This document shows positions 10,164-20,320 of a stretch of DNA of 64,000 bases, piece by piece (position 1 is the first letter of the stretch; each line of letters starts with the position of its first letter). The DNA is taken from positions 1 through 64,000 of the forward strand of contig NZ_JACGVC010000036.1 of assembly GCF_014077005.1 (NCBI RefSeq), written 5' to 3'. Both the position numbers and the translations under genes were made by a program. A model generated the notes under the pieces. The model saw nothing but the letters and a program-made list of their open reading frames with translations, did not search any database and was not told the DNA's origin. Source of the stretch: Colwellia sp. MB3u-45. GTDB taxonomy: Bacteria; Pseudomonadota; Gammaproteobacteria; Enterobacterales; Alteromonadaceae.

Positions 10164-10403
10164 GCTAACTGCCCGAGCGGTTAATAACACGCGCCTACCT
10201 TGTTTAATGCGTCGTCACTTATAGCTGACCTGATTAGCTGACCTGATATATTTGAACAGTATATTTAACCTGTGGGTATTGTTTTTAAACGCCTAAATGA
10301 CCCAGGTGATCTTCAAGTACAAAATATAAATCAACAGTCCAACACTTCTAAATCTATCACAGAATATAGTTATAAAAGCTATGCTAAATTAAATATAACC
10401 GTA
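10164..10403. other. Noncoding gap downstream of yaaA
   Basis: Apart from a short tandem duplication AGCTGACCTGAT at about 10222-10248 I see nothing here. A 68-codon open frame starting at 10272 lacks any recognisable family and runs into the antisense of the transporter gene. Confidence 0.5.
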
Positions 10404-10871
10404 TTAACTATCGGCTTCTTTTACTTCAGCTTTACTACTCGAATGAATAAAATACAGCGCAATCGCCAAACAAACTAAAGCCCCAATTCGGCTATTTGAC
10501 AGTGTAATGGCCTCATTGCCCAACCAGCCAAAGTTATCGATTAACACACTCATGGTGAGCTGACCAAAAATAACCGCAACCGTTGCTAATGCTGTGCCTA
10601 TATGTTGAACAGCAATCACCATAATAACAATATAAGGTACACCACATAAGGCGCCAAGCAGCTGCCATTTGGGTACGTCCATTAAAGTAATAGCGTGATT
10701 GGGCTCAAAGAAAAAAATAAGCAAGGCAGTGATTAAAGCGCCTACCGAAAACGTTAAAAATGCGCTTTTAAATACACCAACATTGCCGCCTAGGCGACCA
10801 TTCAATGCCGCCTGAACACTCAATGTAGCGCCAGCAATGACGGCTAACATAATCATTATAATGGTGGTCAT
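10404..10871 (-). CDS. DMT-family transporter, DUF606 (YdcZ) type, second of pair
   Basis: Inner-membrane protein of 155 residues with five hydrophobic segments, typical of DUF606 half-size members of the drug/metabolite transporter superfamily. The pattern NGRLGGNVGVFKSAFLTFSVG near residues 24-44 is characteristic. It begins 4 bp after the stop of a related gene (10876-11310), so both are cotranscribed. DUF606 genes often occur as such pairs, presumably forming an antiparallel heterodimer. Substrate unknown. Divergent from a LysR regulator. Confidence 0.85.
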   Translation of the reverse strand: MTTIIMIMLAVIAGATLSVQAALNGRLGGNVGVFKSAFLTFSVGALITALLIFFFEPNHAITLMDVPKWQLLGALCGVPYIVIMVIAVQHIGTALATVAVIFGQLTMSVLIDNFGWLGNEAITLSNSRIGALVCLAIALYFIHSSSKAEVKEADS

Positions 10872-10875
10872 TTCT

Positions 10876-11310
10876 TTACCCCTTAGTCATAAAAAAAAGT
10901 GCTAGCACAATGAAAGCCAAGGCAATAATTCGCTTAAGATCTATTTTTCGTTCAGTCGTACCAAATAAACCAAAATGGTCGATTATTAAACTTTTAAATA
11001 CTTGGCCTGCAAGTATGCCAATCATAGTCATCGCGACCCCAATAACAGGAGTAACAACCGTTAATACAATAACGTAGATAGGCCCTAATACGCCGCCAAT
11101 GAGCAATAATGGCGGTTGTGCAAAAAAAGAAGCACTATTACGTGGGCTAAAGAACAGCATTAATAAAAAAGTCAGTGCAGCTCCAACACCAAAAATGCTC
11201 AATGTGGCCCACAGTTCACCGACTTGATTTCCTAGAGGCCCAAGTAGACCCGCTTCAACAGACAAGCCCATTCCACCTAAAACAACAATAAATATTAATA
11301 AAATTTGCAT
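10876..11310 (-). CDS. DMT-family transporter, DUF606 type, first of pair
   Basis: A 144-residue inner-membrane protein similar in plan to its downstream neighbour: five hydrophobic segments and the motif EAGLLGPLGNQVGELWATL near residue 20. It is the promoter-proximal gene of a two-gene transporter operon, whose start faces that of a LysR-type regulator across about 70 bp, the usual layout for a transporter controlled by its divergent regulator. The substrate cannot be read from the sequence. Confidence 0.83.
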   Translation of the reverse strand: MQILLIFIVVLGGMGLSVEAGLLGPLGNQVGELWATLSIFGVGAALTFLLMLFFSPRNSASFFAQPPLLLIGGVLGPIYVIVLTVVTPVIGVAMTMIGILAGQVFKSLIIDHFGLFGTTERKIDLKRIIALAFIVLALFFMTKG

Positions 11311-11407
11311 GAGACAGCCTTTAATAAATCATATTATGTAGTTTACATCAGCTCATCATCATGAAAAACGCTATAATATAGAAATGATCTTTGCAAAAGT
11401 TGCACAA

Positions 11408-12343
11408 ATGAATAATATAAATTCAATCAGTATAAAAACATTAGTTTTTTTTATTAATGTATTTAATCATCAAAGTTTTTCGGTTGTGGCGAGAAGAGAA
11501 GGTGTGTCAGCGTCTAAAGTGTCACGTATTATTAAGCAGTTAGAAGACAATTTAGGGCAGCAACTTTTTTATCGGAATACACGTGCGGTGATCCCTACCG
11601 AAGCTGCTAGGGTATTTTTGACTTATGCACAATCAATTACCGCAAGCATTAATGAGGCGCAAAATAAATTTCAAGACAAAACGCTAGAACCCGGTGGTTT
11701 AGTCAGAATAAATGGCCCGGTATTTTTTGGACAACGACACATCGCACCTTGGCTGCCTCAACTCAGCTCTCGCCACCCTAAATTACAAATAGACCTGACA
11801 TTAACGGATGATTTTATTGATCCCCATCATGATGCTACAGATATTATTTTTCGGATTGGAACCTTAACTGACTCTTCGTTTCATGCCCGTACTTTTGGCG
11901 AGCAAACCTATCATTTAGCTGCTTCTCGAGCATACATAAAAAAATATGGCATAGTGCAAAGTCCAGCAGATTTACCCGAGCATAAATGTTTAATATATAA
12001 AGGTTCATCAGGCCAAAACCGTTGGCTGTTTAAAAAAGAAAATGAAGATTGGGTGCATCAATCTATACCGGCTTTACTGACCTCTAATAATGCAGAAAGC
12101 TTGCTAGTATGCGCGCTTGAAGGCATGGGTATTGTGCTTTTTCCTGATTGGCTTATTGGAGAGCATCTCAAAAATGGTACTTTGATTAAATTATTACCCA
12201 ACTACAATACCGCTATTAAGAAAACACCTCAGCATGTTACGGCCATTTATCCTAATACCCGCCATGTATCGCTAAACGTAAGACAAATAATTGACTACTT
12301 TAGTGAAGTGTATGGCTCACCGCTTTATTGGGAACTAAATTAG
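11408..12343 (+). CDS. LysR-type transcriptional regulator
   Basis: DNA-binding regulator with an N-terminal winged helix-turn-helix (ISIKTLVFFINVFNHQSFSVVARREGVSASKVSRIIKQLE) and a C-terminal periplasmic-binding-like effector domain. From the ATG at 11408 it has 311 residues, usual for the family; an in-frame ATG at 11384 would add eight residues (MIFAKVAQ) that are not typical. Neither start has a clear Shine-Dalgarno. It is divergent from the DUF606 transporter pair, which is its most likely target. The effector is unknown. Confidence 0.9.
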   Translation: MNNINSISIKTLVFFINVFNHQSFSVVARREGVSASKVSRIIKQLEDNLGQQLFYRNTRAVIPTEAARVFLTYAQSITASINEAQNKFQDKTLEPGGLVRINGPVFFGQRHIAPWLPQLSSRHPKLQIDLTLTDDFIDPHHDATDIIFRIGTLTDSSFHARTFGEQTYHLAASRAYIKKYGIVQSPADLPEHKCLIYKGSSGQNRWLFKKENEDWVHQSIPALLTSNNAESLLVCALEGMGIVLFPDWLIGEHLKNGTLIKLLPNYNTAIKKTPQHVTAIYPNTRHVSLNVRQIIDYFSEVYGSPLYWELN

Positions 12344-12383
12344 ATTGAAAAAGTTAAATTGAAAAAGTTAGATTGAAAAATCA
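12342..12383. repeat. Three tandem 14-bp repeats after the LysR gene
   Basis: AGATTGAAAAAGTT, AAATTGAAAAAGTT and AGATTGAAAAATCA follow each other starting at the TAG stop codon. It looks like a local slippage duplication. Confidence 0.8.
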
Positions 12384-12423
12384 CACTGAAAAGTTAAACA
12401 AGATTAAATCGTATGCTATAAAC

Positions 12424-12457
12424 AAAAAAACCTAAACAGCAAGGTTTAGGTTTTTTA
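12424..12457. terminator. Bidirectional terminator between lysR and srmB
   Basis: CCTAAAC and GTTTAGG enclose AGCAAG, with A-tract on the left and T-tract on the right, so it can end both converging genes. Confidence 0.88.
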
Positions 12458-12515
12458 GTTTCTAGCTAACATCTGGTCACTTTTAACTGACCGCTTAGCA
12501 CTGGCCGTGTTTAGT

Positions 12516-13757
12516 TTAACTCGTCGCTTTACCGCGTTTCGCGACTTTTTTCGCTTTAGCTTTCTTCTGAGCAACGGTTCTTTTTACTTTGGTTTTTTTA
12601 ACAGCAACACGTGCTTCTTTGTATTGCGGTCTTAACGTTTCAATGACACGGCGTGGTAAACGTTCTTTAATATAACGTTCAATTTTACCAATAACCAACA
12701 TGTCATGCGCTTCAACCAGTGAGATAGCGGTGCCTTTATTGCCCGCTCGACCTGTTCGGCCGATGCGATGTAAATAAATATCGGCGGTGCGTGGCATATC
12801 AAAGTTGATAACATGGGTGATATCGTCAATATCAAGGCCACGTTCAGCGATATCGGTAGCGACTAAAACATTAACCGTACCATTGCGTAAACGCTCGACT
12901 GAGGTGTTGCGTTTGTCTTGTTGCATTTTACCTTCAAGCCAGACACAAGGCATGTTATCAGCATAAAGTTTACCTGATAGGTATTGCACTGTCTCACGTT
13001 TATTGGCAAAAACTAGGGCACGTCCCACTTCTTCTTGTTGCAATAAGTTCAGTAGTAAGGCGAATTTATGATCTTTGTTATCGGCTAAGTGCATCCACTG
13101 ATGAATTTTCGCTTTTTCTTTTCGAGAAGGGTTCGCTTCCAAAAATACCGGGTCGTTCAATAGTTCGCGAGAAAAACGTACTACGGCAGCACCTTCCAGT
13201 GTGGCGGAAAATAACATGGTTTGTTTGCGCCAACGTGCTTCTCCAACAATGCGATTAATCGTTTCAGCAAAACCCATAGTGAGCATACGGTCAGCTTCAT
13301 CTAAAATAAGGATTTCAATTTCACGGCTATCAAACTGCTCGCTTTCAATGTATTCCATTAACCGGCCAGGTGTAGCAACCAAAATATCGGTGTTACCTGT
13401 GAGTACTTCTTTATGGCTGCCATAATTAACACCACCGGTAATAACCGCAGATTTAATGTTGGTTAGCGCGGTTAACTTCTGACATTGCTCATGAGTTTGT
13501 ATGGCAAGCTCGCGTGTTGGCGATAAAATGAGTACCCGTGGAAAACCTTGCTGCGGGCGAGGATAATCAAGCAAGTGTTGAGCAGCAGGCAAAATAAATG
13601 CTGCTGTTTTTCCCGTTCCTGTTGGGGCTGAAGCTAATACGTCTTTGCCTGTCATCGCTACAGGAAGTACTAACTCTTGGATAGACGTTGGCTTTTTATA
13701 GCCTGCATTTTCAATGCCGCCCAATAATGCGGAATCTAGGTCAAACTGCTCAAACAT
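12516..13757 (-). CDS. srmB: ATP-dependent DEAD-box RNA helicase, SrmB-like
   Basis: Cytosolic RNA helicase of 413 residues; in E. coli SrmB assists early assembly of the 50S ribosomal subunit. The motifs appear in order: Q motif with YKKPTSIQ, Walker A ASAPTGTGKT, PTRELA, TPGR, DEAD (LILDEADRM), SAT (LFSATLEG), and HRIGRTGR. The C-terminal tail is short and very lysine-rich (KKTKVKRT and KKAKAKKVAKRGKA), suited to RNA binding. The TMGF sequence after DEAD and the overall length support SrmB over other helicases, but exact orthology is inferred. Confidence 0.88.
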   Translation of the reverse strand: MFEQFDLDSALLGGIENAGYKKPTSIQELVLPVAMTGKDVLASAPTGTGKTAAFILPAAQHLLDYPRPQQGFPRVLILSPTRELAIQTHEQCQKLTALTNIKSAVITGGVNYGSHKEVLTGNTDILVATPGRLMEYIESEQFDSREIEILILDEADRMLTMGFAETINRIVGEARWRKQTMLFSATLEGAAVVRFSRELLNDPVFLEANPSRKEKAKIHQWMHLADNKDHKFALLLNLLQQEEVGRALVFANKRETVQYLSGKLYADNMPCVWLEGKMQQDKRNTSVERLRNGTVNVLVATDIAERGLDIDDITHVINFDMPRTADIYLHRIGRTGRAGNKGTAISLVEAHDMLVIGKIERYIKERLPRRVIETLRPQYKEARVAVKKTKVKRTVAQKKAKAKKVAKRGKATS

Positions 13758-13858
13758 GTAATAATTTTCTTTGGGGATTAATGAGGGGGATTATAATGGC
13801 AAAATACGATTTATCCTAAAGATCTCGCCAAATTTGTCTATTTATTATGATATTTAGC

Positions 13859-14383
13859 CTAATCTGCTAGAATATCTGCGATTTCAGCGCTAATTTGTTG
13901 GCACCATTGTTTGATCCGTGCTTCGCTAGCATTGTACTGGTTGTCTTCATCAAGGGCTAAACCAACAAAATGTTGCCCATCTTCTGTTAGTGCTTTTGAC
14001 TCCGCAAAGTCATAACCTTCATTTGGCCAATAACCGATAACATAACCGCCTTGTGCTAGCACTTGGTCATGTAACATGCCAAGTGCATCTTGAAACCAAT
14101 CAGTGTAACCAATTTGATCCCCCATGCCATAAAGGGCAACAATTTTTCCTTCAAGATCAATGTCGGCTATTTCTGGCCAATGTGACTCCCAGTCTTCCTG
14201 AATTTCACCATAGTCCCAAGTAGAAATACCTAAAATTAAGATGTCGTGGTTTACCATTTCCGTCAGTGGCGTATCTTTGATATTAAATAAGGTGACGTTA
14301 TCTTGGCCAAGTTCAGCTTGAATTTTTTCTGCTGCTATTTCGGTATAACAAGTAGTTGAGCCGTAATATAATGCGATGTTCAT
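13859..14383 (-). CDS. fldB: Flavodoxin (FldB type)
   Basis: FMN-binding electron carrier of 174 residues. The FMN phosphate loop is near the N-terminus (YGSTTCYTE), followed by the isoalloxazine-binding [13 protein letters not shown] and [11 protein letters not shown] blocks. These match the FldB type closely, and the location next to dsbC and recJ matches the E. coli fldB-xerD-dsbC-recJ-prfB-lysS order. Here, however, xerD is absent from between fldB and dsbC. No strong Shine-Dalgarno is visible before the ATG. Confidence 0.93.
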   Translation of the reverse strand: MNIALYYGSTTCYTEIAAEKIQAELGQDNVTLFNIKDTPLTEMVNHDILILGISTWDYGEIQEDWESHWPEIADIDLEGKIVALYGMGDQIGYTDWFQDALGMLHDQVLAQGGYVIGYWPNEGYDFAESKALTEDGQHFVGLALDEDNQYNASEARIKQWCQQISAEIADILAD

Positions 14384-14657
14384 TGATAAATTACCGAGGT
14401 TTAACGAACCACGTTAGGTGGTTGGTGAGCGAGTGGCGAGATTTTAGCAAATTTCTCGCCAATAAGATGCTTTGCTGTGCCACTGAAAGTCATATTTTAT
14501 CAGATCAGTTAGCTAGTGGCCGGCTTAGTGTTATTGCAATTATGCCTTTTTCACTGTAATTTTAGGGTGCTTAAAGCGGTCTTTGTATTTATCTAAAATT
14601 ACAAAAGTAATTTTCCGCTTATTTTCCGCTCATAGAGTTAAGGTATGGTATTGATTT

Positions 14658-15446
14658 ATGTCTAAGAAATTTTTATTGGCTGCTGCATTTGGCTTGTTAA
14701 GTTTGACCCAAAATGTTGTAGCGTCTGCTGAGCCAGAAAATAACCGTGTGATGTTACCTGTTAACCAGTCGTCTGAGTTGCAAGGGGTAAAGGCAAAATT
14801 GTCACAAATGTTAGGGTTTAATGTCGCTAGTATCAAACCCTCTCCCATGGCAGGTGTCGTTGAAGTGCTTACCGATCAGGGCTTATTTTATGCTAGCGCC
14901 GATGGCAATTTTTTATTGCATGGTAAAATGTATGGATTAGGCGAAAATGTGAGTAATTTAACCGAAGAAAGTTTAGCGCAAGTGCGTGTTGACGGTATGG
15001 TTAAGTTCTCTGATGCTATGATTGTTTATCCGGCTAAAAACGAAAAGCATGTAGTAACCGTTTTTACTGACATTACCTGCGGTTATTGTCGTAAAATGCA
15101 CGAACAAATGAGCGCTTACAACGATAAAGGCATCACGGTGCGTTATTTAGCCTATCCACGTGCCGGCGTAAAAGACCAAACCGGTAGTTATTCACAAGGT
15201 TTTAAAGATTTACGCTCGATATGGTGTCATGAAGATCCTCAGTCGGCGTTAACAAAAGCAAAAAGTGGCTCTTCAGTGGCGGCACGTATTTGTGATATGC
15301 CTATCGAGGATGAATTTGACTTTGGTCGTCAAGTGGGCGTTTCTGGAACACCGGCCATTATATTGGCCAATGGCATGATGGTGCCTGGTTATCAAGACCC
15401 AAGTAAATTATTTATGTTATTAGAAACTTCTCAACAAGGTGGCTAA
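14658..15446 (+). CDS. dsbC: Thiol:disulfide interchange protein DsbC
   Basis: Periplasmic disulfide isomerase that corrects wrong disulfides and is kept reduced by DsbD. A signal peptide covers the first 23 or so residues (FLLAAAFGLLSLTQNVVASA). An N-terminal dimerisation domain follows, then a thioredoxin fold with the active site Cys141-Gly-Tyr-Cys144 and the cis-proline loop SGTPAII. A second cysteine pair (IWCHED and RICDMP) matches the structural disulfide of DsbC. The 262 residues are slightly longer than the E. coli protein. It is separated from recJ by a terminator. Confidence 0.96.
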   Translation: MSKKFLLAAAFGLLSLTQNVVASAEPENNRVMLPVNQSSELQGVKAKLSQMLGFNVASIKPSPMAGVVEVLTDQGLFYASADGNFLLHGKMYGLGENVSNLTEESLAQVRVDGMVKFSDAMIVYPAKNEKHVVTVFTDITCGYCRKMHEQMSAYNDKGITVRYLAYPRAGVKDQTGSYSQGFKDLRSIWCHEDPQSALTKAKSGSSVAARICDMPIEDEFDFGRQVGVSGTPAIILANGMMVPGYQDPSKLFMLLETSQQGG

Positions 15447-15476
15447 TATCAAAAAAATTGATAAATTTTTTTGATA
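15447..15476. repeat. 13-bp inverted repeat after dsbC
   Basis: TATCAAAAAAATT and AATTTTTTTGATA flank a 4-nt loop immediately after the dsbC stop. Because the arm itself ends in T7 it may act as a weak terminator or a 3' mRNA end stabiliser. Confidence 0.7.
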
Positions 15477-15498
15477 GGTATAAGTTAATTTTTTGATA

Positions 15499-15527
15499 AA
15501 ATGGCAAGTCATTCACTTGCCATTTTT
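15499..15527 (+). terminator. Intrinsic terminator between dsbC and recJ
   Basis: AATGGCAAGT and ACTTGCCATT pair perfectly around CATTC and run into TTTTT. It ends only about 30 bp before the recJ start, so recJ likely has its own promoter or depends on read-through. Confidence 0.88.
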
Positions 15528-15558
15528 GTCTCTAGCATTTCAAGTATAAGGTGCATTC

Positions 15559-17328
15559 ATGCATAAAGAGATCATTCGTCGAGAGCAAGTTAGCGATGAG
15601 CATTTACCCGATACACTTCATCCACTTGTTCGACAAATATATGCACGACGCGGTGTTACCAACAAAGCACAACTTGAATTAACCGCGTCTCATTTATGTG
15701 CGGTTGACTCGTTAAAAGGCTTACCTGAAGCATGTGAACTGTTATATCAGGCCCTGCAAGGGCAAAAAAACATCACGATAATTGGTGACTTTGATGCTGA
15801 CGGAGCCACAAGTACGGCCTTAATGATGGAAGCATTGCAAATGCTAGGTTCAACCAATCATCATTTTTTAGTCCCCAACCGATTTAAGTACGGCTATGGC
15901 TTAACCCCTGAAATTGTTGATATTGCCAACTCACAAGGCGCACAGGTATTGGTGACGGTTGATAATGGCATTAGCTGCATTGCGGGTGTTAAAAGGGCGA
16001 AAGAGTTAGGGCTGCAAGTGGTAGTTACTGACCATCATTTACCTGGCGCACATACACCCCCTGCCGATGCCATTGTTAATCCCAATCAAGTGGGTTGTAA
16101 TTTTGCCAGCAAGTCGTTGGCCGGTGTTGGTGTCGCATTTTACTTTATGTTGGCGTTAAGAAAATATTTACGTGAACAGCAATGGTTTGAACAGCAGAAC
16201 ATTAAAGAGCCTAATATCGCACAATTACTTGATTTAGTTGCCTTAGGTACGGTTGCTGATGTGGTGTCACTTGATGCCAATAATCGAATTTTAGTCGAAC
16301 AAGGACTCAAGCGCATTCGCGCAGGAGCGACGCGCCCGGGTATTCAAGCCTTAATAGAAATTGCCGGTAAAAATCAGCAAAAATTAGTGGCCAGTGATTT
16401 TGGCTTTGCTTTAGGCCCACGTATCAATGCAGCAGGTCGGTTAGACGACATGGCGTTTGGCATTAACTGTTTACTAGCAAAAGATTTATCCAGCGCTAGA
16501 GTGATGGCGGCCGATTTGGATGACTTAAATAAAGCGCGCCGGGAAATAGAGCAGGGCATGCAAATTGAAGCCGAGCAAGTACTGGCCAGTTTACAGTTTA
16601 GTGAAAGCAATTTACCCCATGGCATTAGTTTGTTTCATGGCGACTGGCATCAAGGCGTCATCGGTATTGTCGCAGGGCGCTTAAAAGAAAAGTATCATCG
16701 CCCGAGTATTGTGTTTGCCAAAGGTAATGATGACGACGCCAGTGGTATGAATAACAGTGACGCTGACAGTATTGATATCAGTAGCAATGAAATAAAAGGC
16801 TCAGCGCGCTCTATTCCAGGTTTACATATTCGTGATTTACTCGAGTATATTGACAGCCAACACCCTGGTATTATTATAAAATTTGGTGGTCATGCCATGG
16901 CGGCAGGTTTATCAATACCGGCAAATAAATTCGAACAGTTTTCAGCACTATTTGAGCAATATGCCGAGCAGTGGTTAAGTAAAGAAGCTTTAACGGGTGT
17001 ACTGGCCTCAGATGGCGAGCTATTAACTAACGATATGACACTGGCTTTTGCACAGGTCTTACGTGAGGCCGGGCCGTGGGGACAAAATTTTCCAGAACCG
17101 GTATTTGATGACGTTTTCACGCTTGTACAGCAACGTATTGTCGGCGAAAAACACTTAAAGCTTGTGGTAGAAAAAGACCAGCAAGTATTTGATGCCATCG
17201 CCTTTAATGTTGATATTAAGCGTTGGCCAGACAACCAAGCCAAGCAGGTGAAGCTAGCCTATCGTCTGGACATTAATGAGTTTCGAGGTAAACAGTCAGT
17301 ACAATTAATGGTTGAACAATTAGACTAA
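15559..17328 (+). CDS. recJ: Single-stranded-DNA-specific exonuclease RecJ
   Basis: 5'-3' exonuclease acting on single-stranded DNA in RecF-pathway recombination, mismatch repair and base excision repair. The 589-residue protein shows the DHH-family motifs: GDFDADG at 76-82, VDNGIS near 134-139, DHH at 158-160, and LDLVALGTVADVV further on. The DHHA1 part with SIVFAKGND, SARSIPGLHIRDLL and KFGGHAMAAGL follows. A good AAGGTG ribosome site precedes the ATG. Its neighbours prfB and lysS follow in the order known from enterobacteria. Confidence 0.97.
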   Translation: MHKEIIRREQVSDEHLPDTLHPLVRQIYARRGVTNKAQLELTASHLCAVDSLKGLPEACELLYQALQGQKNITIIGDFDADGATSTALMMEALQMLGSTNHHFLVPNRFKYGYGLTPEIVDIANSQGAQVLVTVDNGISCIAGVKRAKELGLQVVVTDHHLPGAHTPPADAIVNPNQVGCNFASKSLAGVGVAFYFMLALRKYLREQQWFEQQNIKEPNIAQLLDLVALGTVADVVSLDANNRILVEQGLKRIRAGATRPGIQALIEIAGKNQQKLVASDFGFALGPRINAAGRLDDMAFGINCLLAKDLSSARVMAADLDDLNKARREIEQGMQIEAEQVLASLQFSESNLPHGISLFHGDWHQGVIGIVAGRLKEKYHRPSIVFAKGNDDDASGMNNSDADSIDISSNEIKGSARSIPGLHIRDLLEYIDSQHPGIIIKFGGHAMAAGLSIPANKFEQFSALFEQYAEQWLSKEALTGVLASDGELLTNDMTLAFAQVLREAGPWGQNFPEPVFDDVFTLVQQRIVGEKHLKLVVEKDQQVFDAIAFNVDIKRWPDNQAKQVKLAYRLDINEFRGKQSVQLMVEQLD

Positions 17329-17494
17329 AGGTTATCAATGCCATTATCAGCTTAAGAGGTGATAAAAATATCATAAAAATGGCATTGCATTACTCAAGCA
17401 AGCGTTTATTTAATCGCGTAATTAGGCTACAATGCGCGACTATTTTTTTTGTTTTTCCCTTTATTCATCAATTACGGCGTGACAGATAAAAAAT

Positions 17495-18593
17495 ATGCTA
17501 GAAGTTAATCCAGTACTCAATAAAATTAAAGAAATTCGTGAACGCACCAATCTGCTTCGGGGGTATCTTTGACTACGACCAAAAGTCAGAACGCTTGGTT
17601 GAAGTTACGCGAGAATTAGAATCTGCCGATGTTTGGAATAACCCTGAACGTGCACAAGCACTAGGTCGTGAACGTGCGGCATTAGAAGCTGTGGTTGAAA
17701 CTATTCAACAAATGGACTCAGGTTGTGAAGACATTGAAGGCTTGGTTGAACTTGCCGTTGAAGCCGACGACGAAGAAACCTTTAATGACGCTGAAGCTGA
17801 AACAAAAACCTTAGAAGTTAGCCTTGAAAAACTAGAATTTCGTCGGATGTTTTCTGGTGATCACGACGCCAATAACTGCTATTTAGATATTCAATCAGGA
17901 TCTGGCGGTACAGAAGCACAAGATTGGGCAGAAATGCTTATGCGCATGTATTTACGCTGGGGTGAAGCCAATGGTTACAAAACAGAAGCCATTGAAGTCA
18001 CCGGCGGTGATGTCGCCGGTATTAAAGGTTGCACCATTAAATACACGGGTGAGTATGCTTTTGGTTGGTTACGCACAGAAACCGGTGTGCATCGTTTAGT
18101 ACGCAAGTCACCTTTTGACTCAAGTGGTCGTCGTCATACCTCGTTTGCTTCTGCGTTTATTTACCCAGAAATTGACGACAATATTGAAATTGATATTAAC
18201 CCAGCAGATTTACGCATAGACACCTTTCGTGCCTCTGGTGCGGGTGGTCAACATGTTAACAAAACTGATTCTGCCATACGTATTACCCATGAGCCAACCG
18301 GCGCAGTAGTGGCTTGTCAGGCTGATCGTTCACAGCACAAAAACCGTGCTACTGCGATGAAATTGCTAAAAGCTAAATTGTATGAAATGGAAATGCAAAA
18401 GCAAAATGAAGGTAAACAAGAATTAGAAGACGGCAAATCAGATATTGGCTGGGGCAGTCAAATACGCTCTTATGTTTTAGATGACAGCCGTATTAAAGAC
18501 TTACGCACCGGCATAGAAAATCGCAATACTCAAGCAGTATTAGACGGTGATTTAAACAAATTTTTAAAAGCTAGTTTGAAATCTGGCTTATAA
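17495..18593 (+). CDS. prfB: Peptide chain release factor 2 (programmed +1 frameshift)
   Basis: RF2 ends translation at UGA and UAA. The gene starts at ATG 17495; 25 codons lead to an in-frame TGA at 17570-17572, after which the protein continues in the +1 frame from GAC at 17571 to the stop at 18593, giving 365 residues. The tripeptide SPF (RKSPFDSSG) that reads the stop codon and the GGQ peptide-release motif ([12 protein letters not shown]) are both intact. The frameshift makes production self-limiting: low RF2 lets the ribosome pause and slip. A gene call starting at 17538 would miss the true N-terminus. Confidence 0.97.
17559..17573 (+). promoter_or_regulatory. RF2 programmed frameshift site
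   Basis: A Shine-Dalgarno-like GGGGG is followed by TAT CTT TGA C. This is nearly identical to the E. coli prfB slip site (CTT slips +1 at TGA). Confidence 0.96.
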
Positions 18594-18703
18594 GTACTTA
18601 ATTAATTTAAACTATTTTTAATAGAATATACCTGTAATAGCAAGATTTGAGCGCTAAATAACTTAGCTTAAATTCCATGTTACGTTAACACACGAGAAAT
18701 AAA

Positions 18704-20245
18704 ATGACTGATCAAGCACACCAAGACGAAAATAAATTGATTGCCGAGCGTCGTGGCAAATTAGCAAAAATTCGAGAAAACTGTCCGGCTAATGGCCACC
18801 CTAACAAGTTTGACCGAAAACATTATGCTGCTGATTTGCAAGCTGAACACGGTGAAAAAGATAAAGAAACGCTTGAAGCTGAAACCGGTCTTTACAGCAT
18901 TGCTGGTCGTGTTATGGCAAAACGTGGTCCATTTTTAGTCTTACAAGATATGACCGGCCGTATTCAGGCTTATGCCCACAAAACGGTGCAAAAAGATATT
19001 AAAGAGCGTTGGGGCACTTTAGACATTGGCGATATTATTGGTGTTACCGGTACTATGCATATGTCAGGTAAAGGCGACTTATACGTCAATATGGATAAAT
19101 ACGAGCTGTTAACAAAGTCACTGCGTCCATTACCAGAAAAATTTCATGGTTTATCAGATGTTGAAACAAAATACCGCCAACGTTACGTTGATTTGATCAT
19201 CAATGAAGAAACGCGTAACACCTTTAAAATTCGTTCAAAAATTGTTGATGGTATTCGCAAGTTTTTAACTGACCGTGATTTTATGGAAGTTGAAACACCT
19301 ATGCTACAAACCATTCCAGGTGGTGCAACGGCGAAGCCTTTTGAAACATTCCACAATGCCCTAGACATTCAAATGTATATGCGTATTGCGCCAGAGCTTT
19401 ACTTGAAGCGCTTGGTTGTTGGTGGTTTTGAGAAAGTTTTTGAAATTAACCGTAACTTTCGTAATGAAGGCTTATCATCACGTCATAATCCAGAATTTAC
19501 CATGATTGAATTCTACCAAGCTTATGCTGATTATCATGACCTAATGAACCTTACTGAAGAAATGTTACGTACTCTAGCTGAAGACGTTATGGGGTCAGCT
19601 ATTATTCGTAATACCGTTAAAAACTCTGACGGTGAAGTTGTAGAAGAGAAGTTCTATGATTTTGGTAAGTCGTTTACTCGTCTGTCTATGGTTGATGCGA
19701 TTTTACAATATGGTACCAACCTTGATGAAGCGGTTTTACGTGACCCAGAAGCTAATTTTGATGCCTTAAAAGCGATGGCAAAACAAGTAGGTGTTAAGGA
19801 AACTGAAGCATCTAAAGTCTGGGGTGCTGGTAAGTATGTTTGTGAGATTTTTGAAGAAGTTGCCGAGCATATGCTTGACCAACCGACCTTTATCACAGAA
19901 TATCCTTGGGAAGTATCGCCATTAGCTCGTAGAAATGATGACAACGCATTTATCACTGACCGTTTTGAGTTTTTTGTTGGTGGTCGTGAACTAGCCAACG
20001 GTTTCTCAGAGCTTAATGATGCTGAAGACCAAGCGGCGCGTTTTAGAAATCAAGTTGCAGGTAAAGATGCCGGTGATGACGAAGCCATGCACTTTGACGC
20101 TGACTATATTCAAGCACTTGAATACGGTTTACCGCCAACAGCGGGTGAAGGTATTGGTATTGATCGATTAGTCATGCTATTTACCGATTCACCTACCATT
20201 AAAGACGTTATTTTATTCCCGCATATGCGTCCACTTGCTGAGTAA
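18704..20245 (+). CDS. lysS: Lysine--tRNA ligase, class II
   Basis: Charges tRNA-Lys with lysine. The 513-residue protein has the N-terminal OB-fold anticodon-binding domain (roughly 55-160) and the class II catalytic core: motif 1 within [12 protein letters not shown] and METPML, motif 2 [20 protein letters not shown], and motif 3 [17 protein letters not shown]. It follows prfB by 110 bp as in enterobacteria, and an intrinsic terminator closes the unit. Confidence 0.98.
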   Translation: MTDQAHQDENKLIAERRGKLAKIRENCPANGHPNKFDRKHYAADLQAEHGEKDKETLEAETGLYSIAGRVMAKRGPFLVLQDMTGRIQAYAHKTVQKDIKERWGTLDIGDIIGVTGTMHMSGKGDLYVNMDKYELLTKSLRPLPEKFHGLSDVETKYRQRYVDLIINEETRNTFKIRSKIVDGIRKFLTDRDFMEVETPMLQTIPGGATAKPFETFHNALDIQMYMRIAPELYLKRLVVGGFEKVFEINRNFRNEGLSSRHNPEFTMIEFYQAYADYHDLMNLTEEMLRTLAEDVMGSAIIRNTVKNSDGEVVEEKFYDFGKSFTRLSMVDAILQYGTNLDEAVLRDPEANFDALKAMAKQVGVKETEASKVWGAGKYVCEIFEEVAEHMLDQPTFITEYPWEVSPLARRNDDNAFITDRFEFFVGGRELANGFSELNDAEDQAARFRNQVAGKDAGDDEAMHFDADYIQALEYGLPPTAGEGIGIDRLVMLFTDSPTIKDVILFPHMRPLAE

Positions 20246-20293
20246 TACCAACTTGGCATTACTCGCTGAATAAGCTGAGTTAAACGCATAACG

Positions 20294-20320
20294 AAAAAAG
20301 CACCTTAGGGTGCTTTTTTA
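20294..20320 (+). terminator. Intrinsic terminator of lysS
   Basis: AAAAGCACC and GGTGCTTTTT pair around TTAG, about 50 bp after the lysS stop. Confidence 0.9.

Noticed and set aside
10272-10478. 68-codon open frame on the plus strand
   Set aside because: No recognisable product, no ribosome site, and its 3' half is antisense to the DUF606 transporter gene.
14356-14559. 67-codon plus-strand frame between fldB and dsbC
   Set aside because: No similarity to XerD or any family; no ribosome site.
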